From contig NZ_CP013128.1 in the NCBI RefSeq assembly GCF_001484045.1, positions 68,783 through 132,782 of the forward strand: DNA of 64,000 bases, given 5' to 3'. The position numbers were made by a program, and so were the translations under genes. Shown piece by piece: positions 37,701 through 48,754 of the stretch; position 1 is the first letter of the stretch, and every line of letters starts with the position of its first letter. Origin of the DNA: Mycoplasma sp. (ex Biomphalaria glabrata). GTDB lineage: Bacteria > Bacillota_I > Bacilli_A > Mycoplasmatales > GCF-1484045. A model generated the notes under the pieces. That model was not told the DNA's origin and made no database searches. It worked only from the letters and a program-made list of their open reading frames with translations.

Positions 37701-40700
37701 AGAAATGAAATGATTATAAAAATTTGATTCTAATTGTTCAATTGTCAAATATGATGTTTCTGAAGTGCCAAATCACAAATTAAGTGTCGTTGCATCATTT
37801 CCTAGCGCATAACCATAATAATTATTCAAATAAATTCAGGATATTGAATATATATCTTCTTTTAATTTTTGTTCTGATCATTTTTGATAATTCAGTAACT
37901 CCGAAATCGGTTCGTATTTTCCAGAATTATTTGAGTACAAACTTTTTAAATAAGTTGATACACCTGTGTAATCTTTACCATCATTTTTTGCTAAATCACT
38001 ACCAATAATTTTTAATCTAAAATTGTTAAATAAATCTTCATATGTATTTGGAATACCGTTTGTCATATTTCCGTTACTTATAAGGAATAAAGCTATGTTT
38101 TTGGCACCAACAAATGGTTCTTGGCCGCTAAAATCATAATCATAACCATAATAATATTTATTAAAAATATCTAATATGATTATTAAATCTTGTTTTGCCG
38201 CATTCATTTGAGTATTTAAAAAATCATTTAGGTCATCATTAAATTTACCTGTATTTAGATAGCTAAAAATTTGATATTTTTTATCTGCTAAAATTTTAAA
38301 AATATTGTCTTTAATTTTTGATTCTTCTAAAACCGTTACCTTATCTGTATCAAAAAATAAATCTAAAATTGATGACGGGATCGATAATTCTCCATAACCT
38401 CAATAACTACTATATATTGTATTAACTATTTTATTAATGTTGTTATATAAAAATTGTTCTTGGTTTTTTTCTCATTCTAGAAAATGAATTGTACGAAATA
38501 CAGAATATTCTTTGCCTATTAGTCTTCAGTTGTAAAATTTGTTTAAGTTAGCATAACCATTCATCGGTTGTGCTAAAAAAGTACTAATAATATCATCTTT
38601 AGAAAGAATTTCCGGCAATCCTTCACTAGACAATGTAAAGTAAGAACTTACATCTAATTTATCTGACAAACTTAGATCATCATATCCAAAATATTGGCTT
38701 TTTAGGAAATTATCATAAAAATCATCTATAGTATGATCAAATATATCTCTATTAGATTTTATAAAATCTACCACGGAAGAACTTGTTTCGGTAATTCCAC
38801 CAAAAAAATTTTTAGTAGCTCATTTTCCAGGAAAGTTTTCATCATCTATTGGAAAATTAATAATAAAATTTTTTGCAATTAATGACGGTTCCAATTCTGT
38901 TCCTGTTTCAATAGGTATTTTATTAAAAAAGTATTTAGAAATTGTATTATCAGGAAAATAGGTAAATCCATAATACCCTTTTTTAATTCATGAGATTATA
39001 TCACTAACTTGATTGGTTAGTGAATTTACTTGATCCTCTTTAAAACTATTAATAGCATCAATATCATTTATAACAGATAGTAAGTAATAATTTACTTGAA
39101 ATGGTAAAGGAAAATTCGCAATTCCAGAATTTACGCCTTCAACAAAATTTTTTCTAATGTCGGAAAAAGATAATTGTTCACCTGTGAGTGTGTAATTTCA
39201 TAATATTACACTAACAATTCTATTGTTTATTAAAGATTCTGAAGGGGCATAACCGAAATAACCATCGCTAATTGCATTCATCACATCTTTTATACTCAGA
39301 TCTAATGAATTATTTTGGTTATTAACAAAATTATCGATATCATCAGAATCTATTTTTTCAATAAATTCTTTTATTTGGTAAGTATATGAAATACCTTCCG
39401 GTAAAGTTGTTTCATCAAAAAAAGATGCAAAAATAGAACCAACAAAATTATTCGATTTAAAATAGACCGGAAATAATAGTTTATCAATGGAAGTAACAAC
39501 ATTACCACCATAATCATAATTAGTAACTCAACCGTAATATTTCCCTTTTTTATTTATTTGGGAAATAAGATTATCTATCGCAATCGCCAATTGCGTTTTT
39601 TGATCATTTTTTCAGTCAACAAGATCTGAATAATCTGGATTTTTTAAGAAATCAAACAAATCTTTTGTCTTAGCAAGACTAGTAAAAAAATTATCTAATT
39701 TTGATAATGATTCATTATAAAAGTAATCAGTTAGGCTTGATGCATCTAATGATTGATCAGATTTCAGATTTGAAAATAAGTATTTTGATAATATATTTTG
39801 AGATTGAAATGTATAACCATAATAAGAATTACTAATTCTACTAATCAAATCTTCAAAATCTTTTTTCAAGGAATCTTTTTGAAATTTAACAAATTCTAGA
39901 AATTCTGTTTTACGAAGATCAATAAATCAAGGAAGTCCTCCATCATCAGGGAGAATAAACTTATCAGTAAAAGGAAAAATATCGTAATAATTATCATTAA
40001 AGAATTTAAAGAATGCAATAGAACCATCGAACGGAAATAATTCCAAAAATTTTTCTTTCGAAATTAATTTTTTTTCATGATCAAAAAAACGTTCAAAATT
40101 AAATTTTGGATCAAAATCATCACTAAAGTATCCAAAATATTCTTTAGATAAAAAATTGTCGTAAAAATCTTCAACAAATAATTTATACATTGATACATTT
40201 TCACTAATGATTGCTTGAACATCAGCGCTATCCTGTGAATATTCATTATCAAATCATTGTGCGAATTGATAGGGGCTTCCAGCTTTAAATAAAAAGTATT
40301 TATCTCTAGTATAAGGTGCATCTGAATCACGCATAATGAATTCAGCAGCCATATCTCTTGCATTTAATGCAATAGTTCCGTCAGGATGTTTTGGATCTCA
40401 CCACACTATCTTTGCATCCATTCCTTCTGTCGGAGTAGTATTTAAACCAAATATATACCTTGAAACTTTATTATGGCCGCTAACTCGAAAAAAACCTATA
40501 AAGGTTGGTCTAATTCAACTAAGTATTTCCTCAAATCTATTCACTAATAGTTCAAATTGAATATTTTTGAATTTTAAAAATTCCTCAGAATCTTTGGCAA
40601 CTAATGATAAAAGATCCTTTACTTCCGCGGTTTTGTATCCTTGAACATTTACTAATGCTTCATCTAAACTTTCTAACATAGTGTCAGATGTAATTTTGGC

Positions 40701-43700
40701 ATATTTTTGATGGTTAAAAAGGAGAAATTTTCCAATTACATCATTATTTGCTCCAGAATATCCAGTATATCCATAATAAACACCATCTAAAAGATTCACA
40801 ATTCTATCTATTTCTGAATTTTTGTGAACCACTTGATTGTCTAAAAATTCATTAATTTCATCACTAGTCACGGTCTCTAAAAAATTATATAATTGATATG
40901 AATTGTCGACGCCAGTTGGTAAACCTTTAGTTAAAATAGAATCAACAATATCATTAGCTATGAAATCTGTTGTTTCTGGATAATTAATTAAAAGTTTGTC
41001 TAAATTTGTAAAATAAAATCCATCTTCTTCTTTTCTTGCAAGTCAGCCATAATATTTTTTTTCGTTACTATTAATTAAATTAATTATTTCATCTATTCTA
41101 TTTGTTAGACTACTCTTTTGGTCATTAATTCAATTATTAATTTCATTTGTATCATTTTTTAACGATGACATTGTTGAATTTATTAGATTTAATTTATTTA
41201 AATTTGCCATGTGTTCGTAAAAATTTTCGTATATTTTATCTAATTCAAAATTTTTACCCGGTTCCAAACTATATAATAAATTCGTAGTTATTATATTATC
41301 CTTTAAAGAATCGAAACCATAATATGAATTTTTTAATAAATTAATGATCTCACTAATATCAGAAATTAACGAATTTTTTTGATATAAAACTCCATTATTG
41401 AATCATTCAGTTCTCTCTAGGTTGTACTTTTTAACACCAGGTTTTCAATTATAATAATTACTTAAATTTCTATAAGTTTCACCTTTATGTGGAAATAAAT
41501 TGATAAATTCATCTTCAGTAATTATTGTTAATGCTGGTTCAAGGAAATAACGATTAGAATCAAACGAAAAATTCGGATCAATATATCCAAAATATTGCGT
41601 TTTTAAGAACGAAGAATAAAAATCATTTGTAAAATCCGAGAAAGAATTTATATTAATATCTTTAAAATCTTGAAATTCCGTTGTATATGAAAATTCGTAT
41701 TTTTCAGCGTTTGCATCCTTGCCAGCAATTTCATCTACTGCAAGACCATTTCATACTTTTGAGGCAATTAAAAATTCGACCACTGTATGATTGTCTCATG
41801 AAGAATCTTGCATAACATATTTTCATCTTTCAACAAGTTTATCAGGAGATTCTATCGGATCATAAAGTGTTTGATCTAAATAATAATTTCAAAATACATT
41901 ATTATTAGAACTTTGATCTGGAAAACCATAGTAAAAAGTAGAAAATTGCAGTAAAATTTCTTGACTATAATAATCAAATTGTTTTTTACCAATTGATTTA
42001 TAATTATTAAATGCTATTTCAATATCACTTCCTTGAACTGGATTCAAATATTTATCGATTAAATCAATCATTCTAATTGGATCAGTATTACCAAATCATG
42101 AATGAAATTCATTTATTAATCCTCTTAAATTATCTTTAGGATTTGCAAGATCAATATCACTTCTATCATATGTCAAACCATTTTCTCCAATAATATAAGT
42201 AGGAAACATGTTTTTTAAATCATTTTGATTATATCAACCTCATTGGTGGCCTAGCGGTGTTCCTTCAATTGTTGAAATTCATTTATCATAAGTTGATTGA
42301 ATAACTTCTTTCATTGCAGTTGCTTGAACATCTACAAAATCACTAATAATAGTATTAATTTCATCAGTAGTAATGCTTGTCGGTAAATAAATTCCTACAC
42401 TGTTATTAATATCAGATCATGACGTTGGAGTAAAAGTATAATCTCCTTCTTTACCGATTCATCTAGCTATTTTTTCAATTGCTTCTTTTTGAGAAGAAGT
42501 TGCTGATTTGTTATAAACTTCGGTTAAATCGACAAAAAATAAATTTTGCTGCAAAAAACGAAGAAATTCATCCTTAACCGGACTAACCGATCTACGGAAA
42601 TGTGTTTGTGTTATTGTTGTTGATAATTGAGTAGTCACTAAATCAATTCCTATTGTACTAATGTAGTTTATTCTTGTAGAAAGAAATTGTAAACCCTCAC
42701 TAAATAAATTATTTGCAATTTTATAGTCATATGAATTTAAATTAGTAACACCTTTGCTTTGAACATTAAAGGAAAAATATTTAGAACTAGTTGGTAATGA
42801 GGAAATGTTTGCGCTATCTGATTTTACTCCACTAGGAATTAAATAATAAACCTCATTATACCCTTTTGAAAAAGAAAATGTAATAGCAGTACCTTGATAA
42901 AAATCAAATTCTTGATCAGTTTTGGTAAAAGAAAATGTGGCGGTTGGTATTGCCTTATTATTTGCATCTACAATTCCCATCTGCAAATATGCTTCATCGC
43001 CCTTATTATCTCCCAAATTAGCAAACATTAATCCTTCTTTTATTTGAAACAATCAATAACCACGAATGTTAGCGTATGGTGAATAATCTATTATTATTGG
43101 TTTTACATCTCCAGCTTGAAATAAGTTATTTCACCCCAATAATAATTTTTCTTCGTCAGAATCGATATTATAGTCGCGTTTTGTTGTGGCAAAACCATTA
43201 CCAAACATGACATCATATATATTTGGATAAATAACATCGAAACTATTATGAGTTGTAAAATCATAAGTTTTTAAAGTTGGGTCGAAATTATTTAATTTCA
43301 AAACTACAATTTTTCCTTGACTTGTGTATTCATAAGCAGCTAGATAATAATTTGGAGATGTTGAATCAAAATTTTCTACCATTAATGAAACATTACGAAA
43401 ATTATTGGTACTAGTACTGATGGCTTCAGATAAAGAATAATTAGTAAATTCACCTGTTTTTATGTTAGTAACCCCTACATTTCATTCACCTTTACCATAT
43501 GGATTTTGTAAATCCACATCACGATAAAAAGTGACAAGCTGTTCACCAACAATTTGCGGAGGTAACATAATTTTATTAGTTACATCATAACCTAATTTGA
43601 TTTTGCTACTAATTACTGATAATTGTTGTGTATTTGAATCAATAGAATATGATGTAAATGAATCAAAATGAGGTCTTTTTATCGAAGCAGCTCAAAACGG

Positions 43701-44000
43701 TACAACTAGGTAATCTTTGTTTTTAATTGTTGTAAAAGAACCATTATCCAAACTAGATTCATTATTAAATGTAGTGGGAACATAACCTGTAGATCATGAT
43801 GGATTATCGCCAGTGATTGGTTTTTCTTTTTCTAATTCCACATAGAAATCGTTGTTTGTTCCTTGAAGAGAACTGTCAATTAGATTATTTTCATCCAAAC
43901 CATCTTTTGTAATTTGTGCATTTGCTAAATCACTAACCGGTTCCAATCCAGCCGTTGTTAATGTTGAAAAAATTGTTAATAATTTAATTTTATTATTCAA
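34800..44000 (-). CDS. Giant YYGY-repeat surface protein F (3066 aa)
   Basis: The longest family member. It starts with TTG 44000 behind GGGAGG (9-nt gap); no ATG fits LLTIFSTLTTAGLEPVSDLA. N-terminal blocks: FGNGFATTKRDY (about residue 270), YYLIPSGVKSD (about 385), FFVDLTEVYN (about 493) and an FPTYIIGENGL-like block (about 600). Around twenty YYGY/YFGY/YYGW modules follow from + 41931 down to about 36700, about 90-115 aa apart. An acidic Phe-rich segment (SDDFDPKFNFERFF) occurs near 40120. The C-terminal domain begins MFFGQYGLPLEVFYDP (35600). The helix is residues 3029-3051, then RKKNLLKNKKSKHQ and the stop. The 5' third is closest to gene D and the rest to gene E. Function unknown; exported, membrane-anchored giant surface protein inferred. 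Confidence 0.9.
37860..38210 (-). repeat. Near-identical module shared by giant genes E and F
   Basis: This 109-residue segment (37878-38207) differs from the corresponding one in gene E (28580-28906) at 8 residues by direct comparison. Both include KYYYGYDYDFSG and SDLxKNDGKDYTGVSTYLKS. Other family copies differ at roughly half the positions. This points to recent duplication or gene conversion. Confidence 0.8.
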
Positions 44001-44079
44001 AATATTTACCCTCCCATATATATCTTTTTAGTAAGAAAAACCAAAAAAGATTTTCTTAAAATTTCAAAAATATATTATT

Positions 44080-44088
44080 ATTATAGCA
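44080..44088 (-). promoter_or_regulatory. Extended -10 promoter of giant gene F
   Basis: The minus strand reads TGCTATAAT, 79 nt before the TTG start. The upstream context is AT-rich and has no recognisable -35. Confidence 0.65.
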
Positions 44089-44149
44089 TTCATTTTTTTA
44101 TACAATTTTTCAAGATAGATATTATTATTCTCAAAATTTTTGTTTTAAG

Positions 44150-44840
44150 AAATTTTTTTAAATTAGTAAGATATTTATCAAAATTTTTAAAACGATTACA
44201 ACCGATACAAAAACAATTGTAGCTAATAATCAAGTTAATAAACTAAAACTAAAAATTTCTTTAGATGATGGTGCTAAAAATTGACTAACGTTTTTTTAAT
44301 GAAAAATTTTGAAAATATAAATGCGCATAGCTAGTGCTAACATTAGAACAACTTTAAATTGTAATGCAATATCATTTTTTACTTGAATTTAAATTAAAGC
44401 GTTTTAGTAAAGTAATAAGCGCTACCAACTAATGTAATTATATTTATACGATCGATCTGTTTTATAATGGGGTTAATTATTTGTTTTAGTGATTAAATAG
44501 AATAATTAAATTTTTAAGATTATAACCAATTATTAAAAGCAAAATTTTCGATTGTTATAGTGATATCAAGATTTTGCATAATCATATTTTTGAGTTTAAT
44601 CATAACTGTGCACTTTTCTCACATCATATCAATCGCTCTAAATAATAATCGACATACAATAACAAATTTAAGGTTTTATGTGTAAATTATTTTTGCCTTT
44701 CACAATTGCAAAAATGACTCCGTATTTCAGTTCTAATTTTGAAAAGCTAAGAAAAAATCACCGAATTTAAAATACCTTTTATAACAAATAATGCATTATC
44801 TTAATGTAAATTGTTTGTTTATTTGTTTATTAAATTCTTT
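44150..44840 (-). pseudogene. Decayed 3' end of a giant YYGY-family gene
   Basis: No open frame remains, but the stretch follows the C-terminal region of gene E (25530-26240) in order. It matches the anchor-helix region (acgattacaaccgatacaaa against acagttaaaactgatataga), then gctaacattagaac, then tgcaatatcattt, then ctaccaact, then ttatgtgtaa and the later blocks, with many indels. It probably represents a lost giant gene upstream of F. The full 44001-44967 gap otherwise holds only the promoter of F and AT-rich spacer. Confidence 0.7.
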
Positions 44841-44967
44841 AATTTTTAAAATTAATATTGTAACTATTGAATCTAGAATAAATAATTTTTTGTGATTTTT
44901 TATACTTATAATTTTGCACCAATGATTTTTATTTAAAATTGCAAAAAAGTATTATTTATGTTGTAAA

Positions 44968-46725
44968 TTAAAGAATTCCACGGTTATCACTATCTGAATT
45001 GTTAGTTTGAGTAACTTTTGTTTTACCATGCATTGAAGCACTTTTTCTTGATCTAACTAAGTAAAATGCACCTACTCCGATTAAAGGGATTCCTAATCCA
45101 AGACCAACCGATAGTCCCACAATTAATGGGATATTCATTTCGGAAATTGGTAAGAATGGATTCAATTCAGTAAACATTTTTTGTGTAACGGGGTCGCCAA
45201 TTATAGTTTCCATTGATGAATAACTTTTAAATGGTGAATTGGTACCAGTATTTAGTAAATCATTAAAAAAGTTTTCCGTAGAAAGAGTTGCCACGTTCTT
45301 TTGTGAAGGATCTCCAATTTTTGCAATAATGTCTTCATTAATTAATTTTTGATCATCTGTATATTTTATAATTAAAGCATCACAAATATTATTAATGCCA
45401 TCATCACCTTCACTAAAGAACGTTCCTGTATTCATGCTTTCGATTTGTTCATTAATTAATTGACTTACTTGTTGAGTTACTTTCCCAGAATCAAGTGGAT
45501 TTGATTTATTAAATTTATCATACATTCTTTGTATTAAGTCAACATTCAAAGCTTGATTTATTCCAACTAAATTTTTATTAGCAGCAGCAGGTCCATTAAT
45601 TACCCCGTTTTTCAAAATATAGGCAAAAATTTGTAATGTTTTTTCTTTATTAGCTACATCTGAACTAATATTTTTATTATTTAAAATATTAGCGATTGGT
45701 TGAAAATTTTGTGGCAAAAGGACTGATGATTCTTCTTGAACAAAAGCATTGTTGAATAATAATGAAGTCGTTGTAGCACTAACTGTTGTTAATCTAACTT
45801 GGACTAATGAAAAATAATTCATAAAGTAGCAAATTAATGCTCCATTTTGGTAATCAGTCATAGCCATTTCAGGAGTATAGGAATTTTTTGGCGTTGGAAA
45901 AGCGTTAGCATTATCAAAAAAGTTTGTAATGTATGGACCTGGTTGGTTATATCCGATGAATAGTAAGTTTGAAACTGAACCTACAATTGATAATAACTTT
46001 GTAAAATCAATTTTTGGATTTAGATCATCGCTTGTAGTGGTTAACTTTACTAAGGGAACTAAAAGAAGTAAAGCATTAACAGGGTTTTGAAAAATAGAAC
46101 CGAATAGATTTAAAATATCCTCTTCAAATTGTGAGAATTTATAATTATCAGTATCAACTAACGCTTGATTTAAAGTTGGTAGTTCCATTTTAGCCAATCA
46201 TGGATCTGCACTAAAATCAGCAGTCGTTCATGTTGAATACAACGACTGGTCTGTTACATTCTTAAAATCAGCCGTATTTGAATAAGATATATACTTTATT
46301 AAACGATCATGCGATTGAATAACAGCTGGATCTTTAGAAGTGGCTGCAAGCTCAAATAATGTTGCTCAAACTCCGATGCCACTACCATTAGTTCATCCGT
46401 CTTGGATTCTTGGATCATTTGAAGAATTTTCATAATAATTTTTAATTGATAAATCTTGCGCATCAAACAAGTCATCAGTTGGTGTTGTTGATGCTGGATC
46501 AAGTTGAAGTAATCCATAAAATAATTTTGAAATTGCAAACATCGTAACATCTGCTAAGAATAACGCATTATCATCAATATTTCGACCATCTTGTAAATTT
46601 TTAACATTTACCTGAGTTGTTTGATTGTGCAATGTGGTTTGTAATGTTTTTGTTGCTTCTGCTGTTGGCAAAAGTATTGTTGTAGTTAACCCAGCTAATG
46701 CTAGGATTTTTGTAAGTTTTTTCAT
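44968..46725 (-). CDS. Single-anchor surface protein, 585 aa
   Basis: Starts MKKLTKILALAGLTTTILLP with AAGGAAA 6 nt before the ATG. The signal-like segment has no lipobox. The ectodomain shares DNALF near the N-terminus and the motifs YTPEMA, LFNNAF and VGINQALN with the 582-aa protein at 32719-34467. One glycine-rich helix (about residues 531-557, IVGLSVGLGLGIPLIGVGAF) precedes a basic tail. It lies 40 nt downstream of the 261-aa gene and may be cotranscribed with it. Function unknown; exported anchored protein inferred. Confidence 0.87.
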
Positions 46726-46765
46726 ATATAATTTCCTTTTTAAATAATTTTTTCTAATTGATAAT

Positions 46766-47551
46766 TTATTTTTTAGAACGGCGGTTATTTTGTAACTTAT
46801 ATCCCATTAATAGGATTAATCCAAGAATTGAAACTATAGCAATAATTATTTCAATGATGTAGTATTTATTTTTAGATGTTTTTTCTGATGATGAAAAAAA
46901 ATTATATTCGGTATTGTTATTGTTTGTAATTTTGTCTGACAAATATAATGGAGATGAAATTACACAAGTTATCAAATAATTATTAATATCATTAATGCTT
47001 TGTTCTAAGTTAAGTAAAGTTAAGTTATCTGTTATTGTTTGACGAATAATTGAGTTTGGAACATTGTATAAATTTTTTTGAGCATCATTTGCTGTTTGTT
47101 CTACAACATAATGTACATACTCTATAATTGGTGTTACAAACGAAGCATCATTTTTCTGTTGATTTTTAAAAGTAAAATTTTGAATTGAAGTACTATCATT
47201 TACTTGATCATAAGTATAAGTGATTTGTTTTGCTCAAAATGTTGCAGATGAACTATCAAATTGTGTTGATGCTAAATCTGCATGATTTCCTTCATGTTGT
47301 AATGTGTAACTATCGATGCTATTATTACGATCTTCAATAGTTGGTGTAAACAAAGTTGAAGCAGTCATCATTAACATTTCAATTTGAATAAACATTTCTT
47401 CGTTAGGAGAAATAGTAGTTACTTGATTAAATTGACTATCATTATTTGAATGGCTAATAAAATCTTTTTTTGGCACTGATACAAAAAATATCGATACAAA
47501 AGCAATTATTGCTACTAATGAAATTCTAATATTCTTAGATACGCTAAACAT
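46766..47551 (-). CDS. Two-helix surface protein, 261 aa, unknown
   Basis: The N-terminal hydrophobic segment ISLVAIIAFVSIFFVSV is a signal or anchor. A roughly 200-residue polar ectodomain, rich in Asn, Ser and Thr, follows. A C-terminal helix (IIEIIIAIVSILGLILLMGY) and the tail KLQNNRRSKK end the protein. The layout resembles the 582- and 585-aa neighbours, and a stretch near residues 50-60 (EEMFIQIEMLMM) may match their NDNALF region; the family link is weak. It is first in a likely two-gene unit with the downstream 585-aa gene. Confidence 0.8.
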
Positions 47552-47562
47552 AATATGTATTC

Positions 47563-47568
47563 ATTATA
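47563..47568 (-). promoter_or_regulatory. -10 element close to the start of the 261-aa gene
   Basis: A perfect TATAAT lies 11 nt before the ATG at 47551. No Shine-Dalgarno sequence is visible, so the transcript would have an extremely short leader. Confidence 0.45.
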
Positions 47569-47620
47569 CAAAAAAGTTTATAAGTTTAAAAATAGTTTAA
47601 AAATCAACAAGTCCAGAAAG

Positions 47621-47755
47621 CTATTTTTTCTTAATTTGTTGTTTCAGTTTTGATATTTTTTGCTTTGTTTTTTCGTGAGAAAAAATCCACATTAATGAAC
47701 CAATAATAAATAACCCTAACATAATCATTAAAAAAACAAAATCAATACTATTCAT
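47621..47755 (-). CDS. 44-aa single-helix membrane peptide
   Basis: The small ORF starts MNSIDFVFLMIMLG, with one helix at about residues 6-25 and a Lys/Gln-rich cytoplasmic tail ending KQQIKKK. GAAAGG lies 7 nt before the ATG. The start overlaps the mtnN stop by 8 nt, which suggests translational coupling at the end of the nadD-rsfS-mtnN unit. No family recognised. Confidence 0.65.
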   Translation of the reverse strand: MNSIDFVFLMIMLGLFIIGSLMWIFSHEKTKQKISKLKQQIKKK

Positions 47756-48431
47756 TAATAATCCTTTCAATAATATTTTGAATTATTTTGGTGGCATGTG
47801 CCATATTCTCGCTATATTGGTTTGAGTTATTATCACTTTCAATATAGTCACTAATAATCTTTATTGCAATAAATGGAACTGTTAATTTTTCTGCAACATG
47901 AAAATAACTTGTCCCTTCCATATCAACAACATCAATTTTTATATTATGTTTTATTTTTAGTTCATTAAAATAATTATGTTTCTGCACAAATACGTCACCC
48001 GTCGCTAAGTTGCATGAATGTGGTTTTCATGAAGCTAATGATGCTCTTATTGTTTCGTGTAAATTACGTTCTGGTTCAAAAAATTGATGTGAACCAGGAA
48101 CTTGGCCATATTTATATCCAAACATTGTTAAATCAAAATCATGATAATAAGCTTTATCAATCATAACGACATCACAAATTGATAGTTTTTTGTTGACCGA
48201 CCCACAAACACCAATATTGATTATGCCTTTTAATGTATTACCTTCATTATATTTTGTTAAAAAATGAGTTAAAGCAAAAGCTGCATTAACTTTTCCTATT
48301 CCAGTAATTAGAAAATAGTGATTATTTTTTTTATATAAATTAAAATTTTTAGATTTGAATACTTCAGTTGGTTTGGATTTTTCTAGAAAAGTAATAATTT
48401 CACTTTCCATTGCACAAACAAATAAATACAC
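47748..48431 (-). CDS. mtnN: 5'-methylthioadenosine/S-adenosylhomocysteine nucleosidase
   Basis: Cleaves adenine from MTA and SAH in methyl-cycle salvage. The start VYLFVCAMESEI matches the family N-terminus (MKIGIIGAMEEE type), with the ME-x-E catalytic region at residues 8-11. INIGVCGSV is a nucleoside-phosphorylase-fold glycine motif. VDMEGTSYFHVA carries the substrate-binding MEG, and KIISDY holds the catalytic Asp. Length is 227 aa, typical. GTG 48431 is chosen over the upstream ATG 48452 because AGGGG lies 7 nt before it, the N-terminus then has family length, and its G is the last base of the rsfS TAG stop (TAGTG). The gene sits in a tight nadD-rsfS-mtnN unit. Confidence 0.93.
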
Positions 48432-48754
48432 TAAATGACCCCTAATTCTCATAATTTTTCAATTTGGTATTTATCACTTAACTCCTGAGTCATAACATGA
48501 ACTAATATATCTTCTATTTCAAAGACAATTCAATTAGTGTTTTTACCTTCAGTTTTATAATTTGTAACTTCGTTATTGCGAGCAAATTCTTTCAATTTTT
48601 CGCCAACCGCATATATTGCACGATCATTATTTGCAATAATAATAACAATATACGAATAAAATGGATGTTTATCTTTCAAATTTACAACGCGAAAAGATTC
48701 CGAAACCGTTTCATGATGTATATAATTTTTTAAATCTTCAATATTAATACTCAC
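48431..48754 (-). CDS. rsfS: Ribosomal silencing factor RsfS
   Basis: A 107-aa DUF143/Iojap-family protein. In this family it binds ribosomal protein L14 and blocks subunit joining when nutrients are short. Family features seen: SYIVIIIANNDRAIYAVGEK in the middle and WIVFEIEDILVHVMTQE followed by YQIEKLWELG at the end. Both Trp residues in that last part (residues 75 and 103) are TGA codons. It starts at GTG 48754 (AGGAG 7 nt upstream), overlapping the nadD TAG by one base as TAGTG. Confidence 0.93.

Noticed and set aside
1-44000. Dozens of separate 60-400-aa minus-strand ORFs
   Set aside because: They lie in the same frame within each giant gene and are split only by TGA. With TGA as Trp they join into single long proteins with conserved domain order.
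44740-44840. Possible decayed 5' end of a 580-aa-type gene (tgcattatcttaatg resembles part of 34290-34320)
   Set aside because: The surrounding 600 bp aligns in order with the C-terminal region of giant gene E, which explains this stretch better.
48432-48452. ATG 48452 as the mtnN start
   Set aside because: It adds seven residues not in the family and deepens the overlap with rsfS. GTG 48431 has AGGGG 7 nt upstream and gives the canonical N-terminus.
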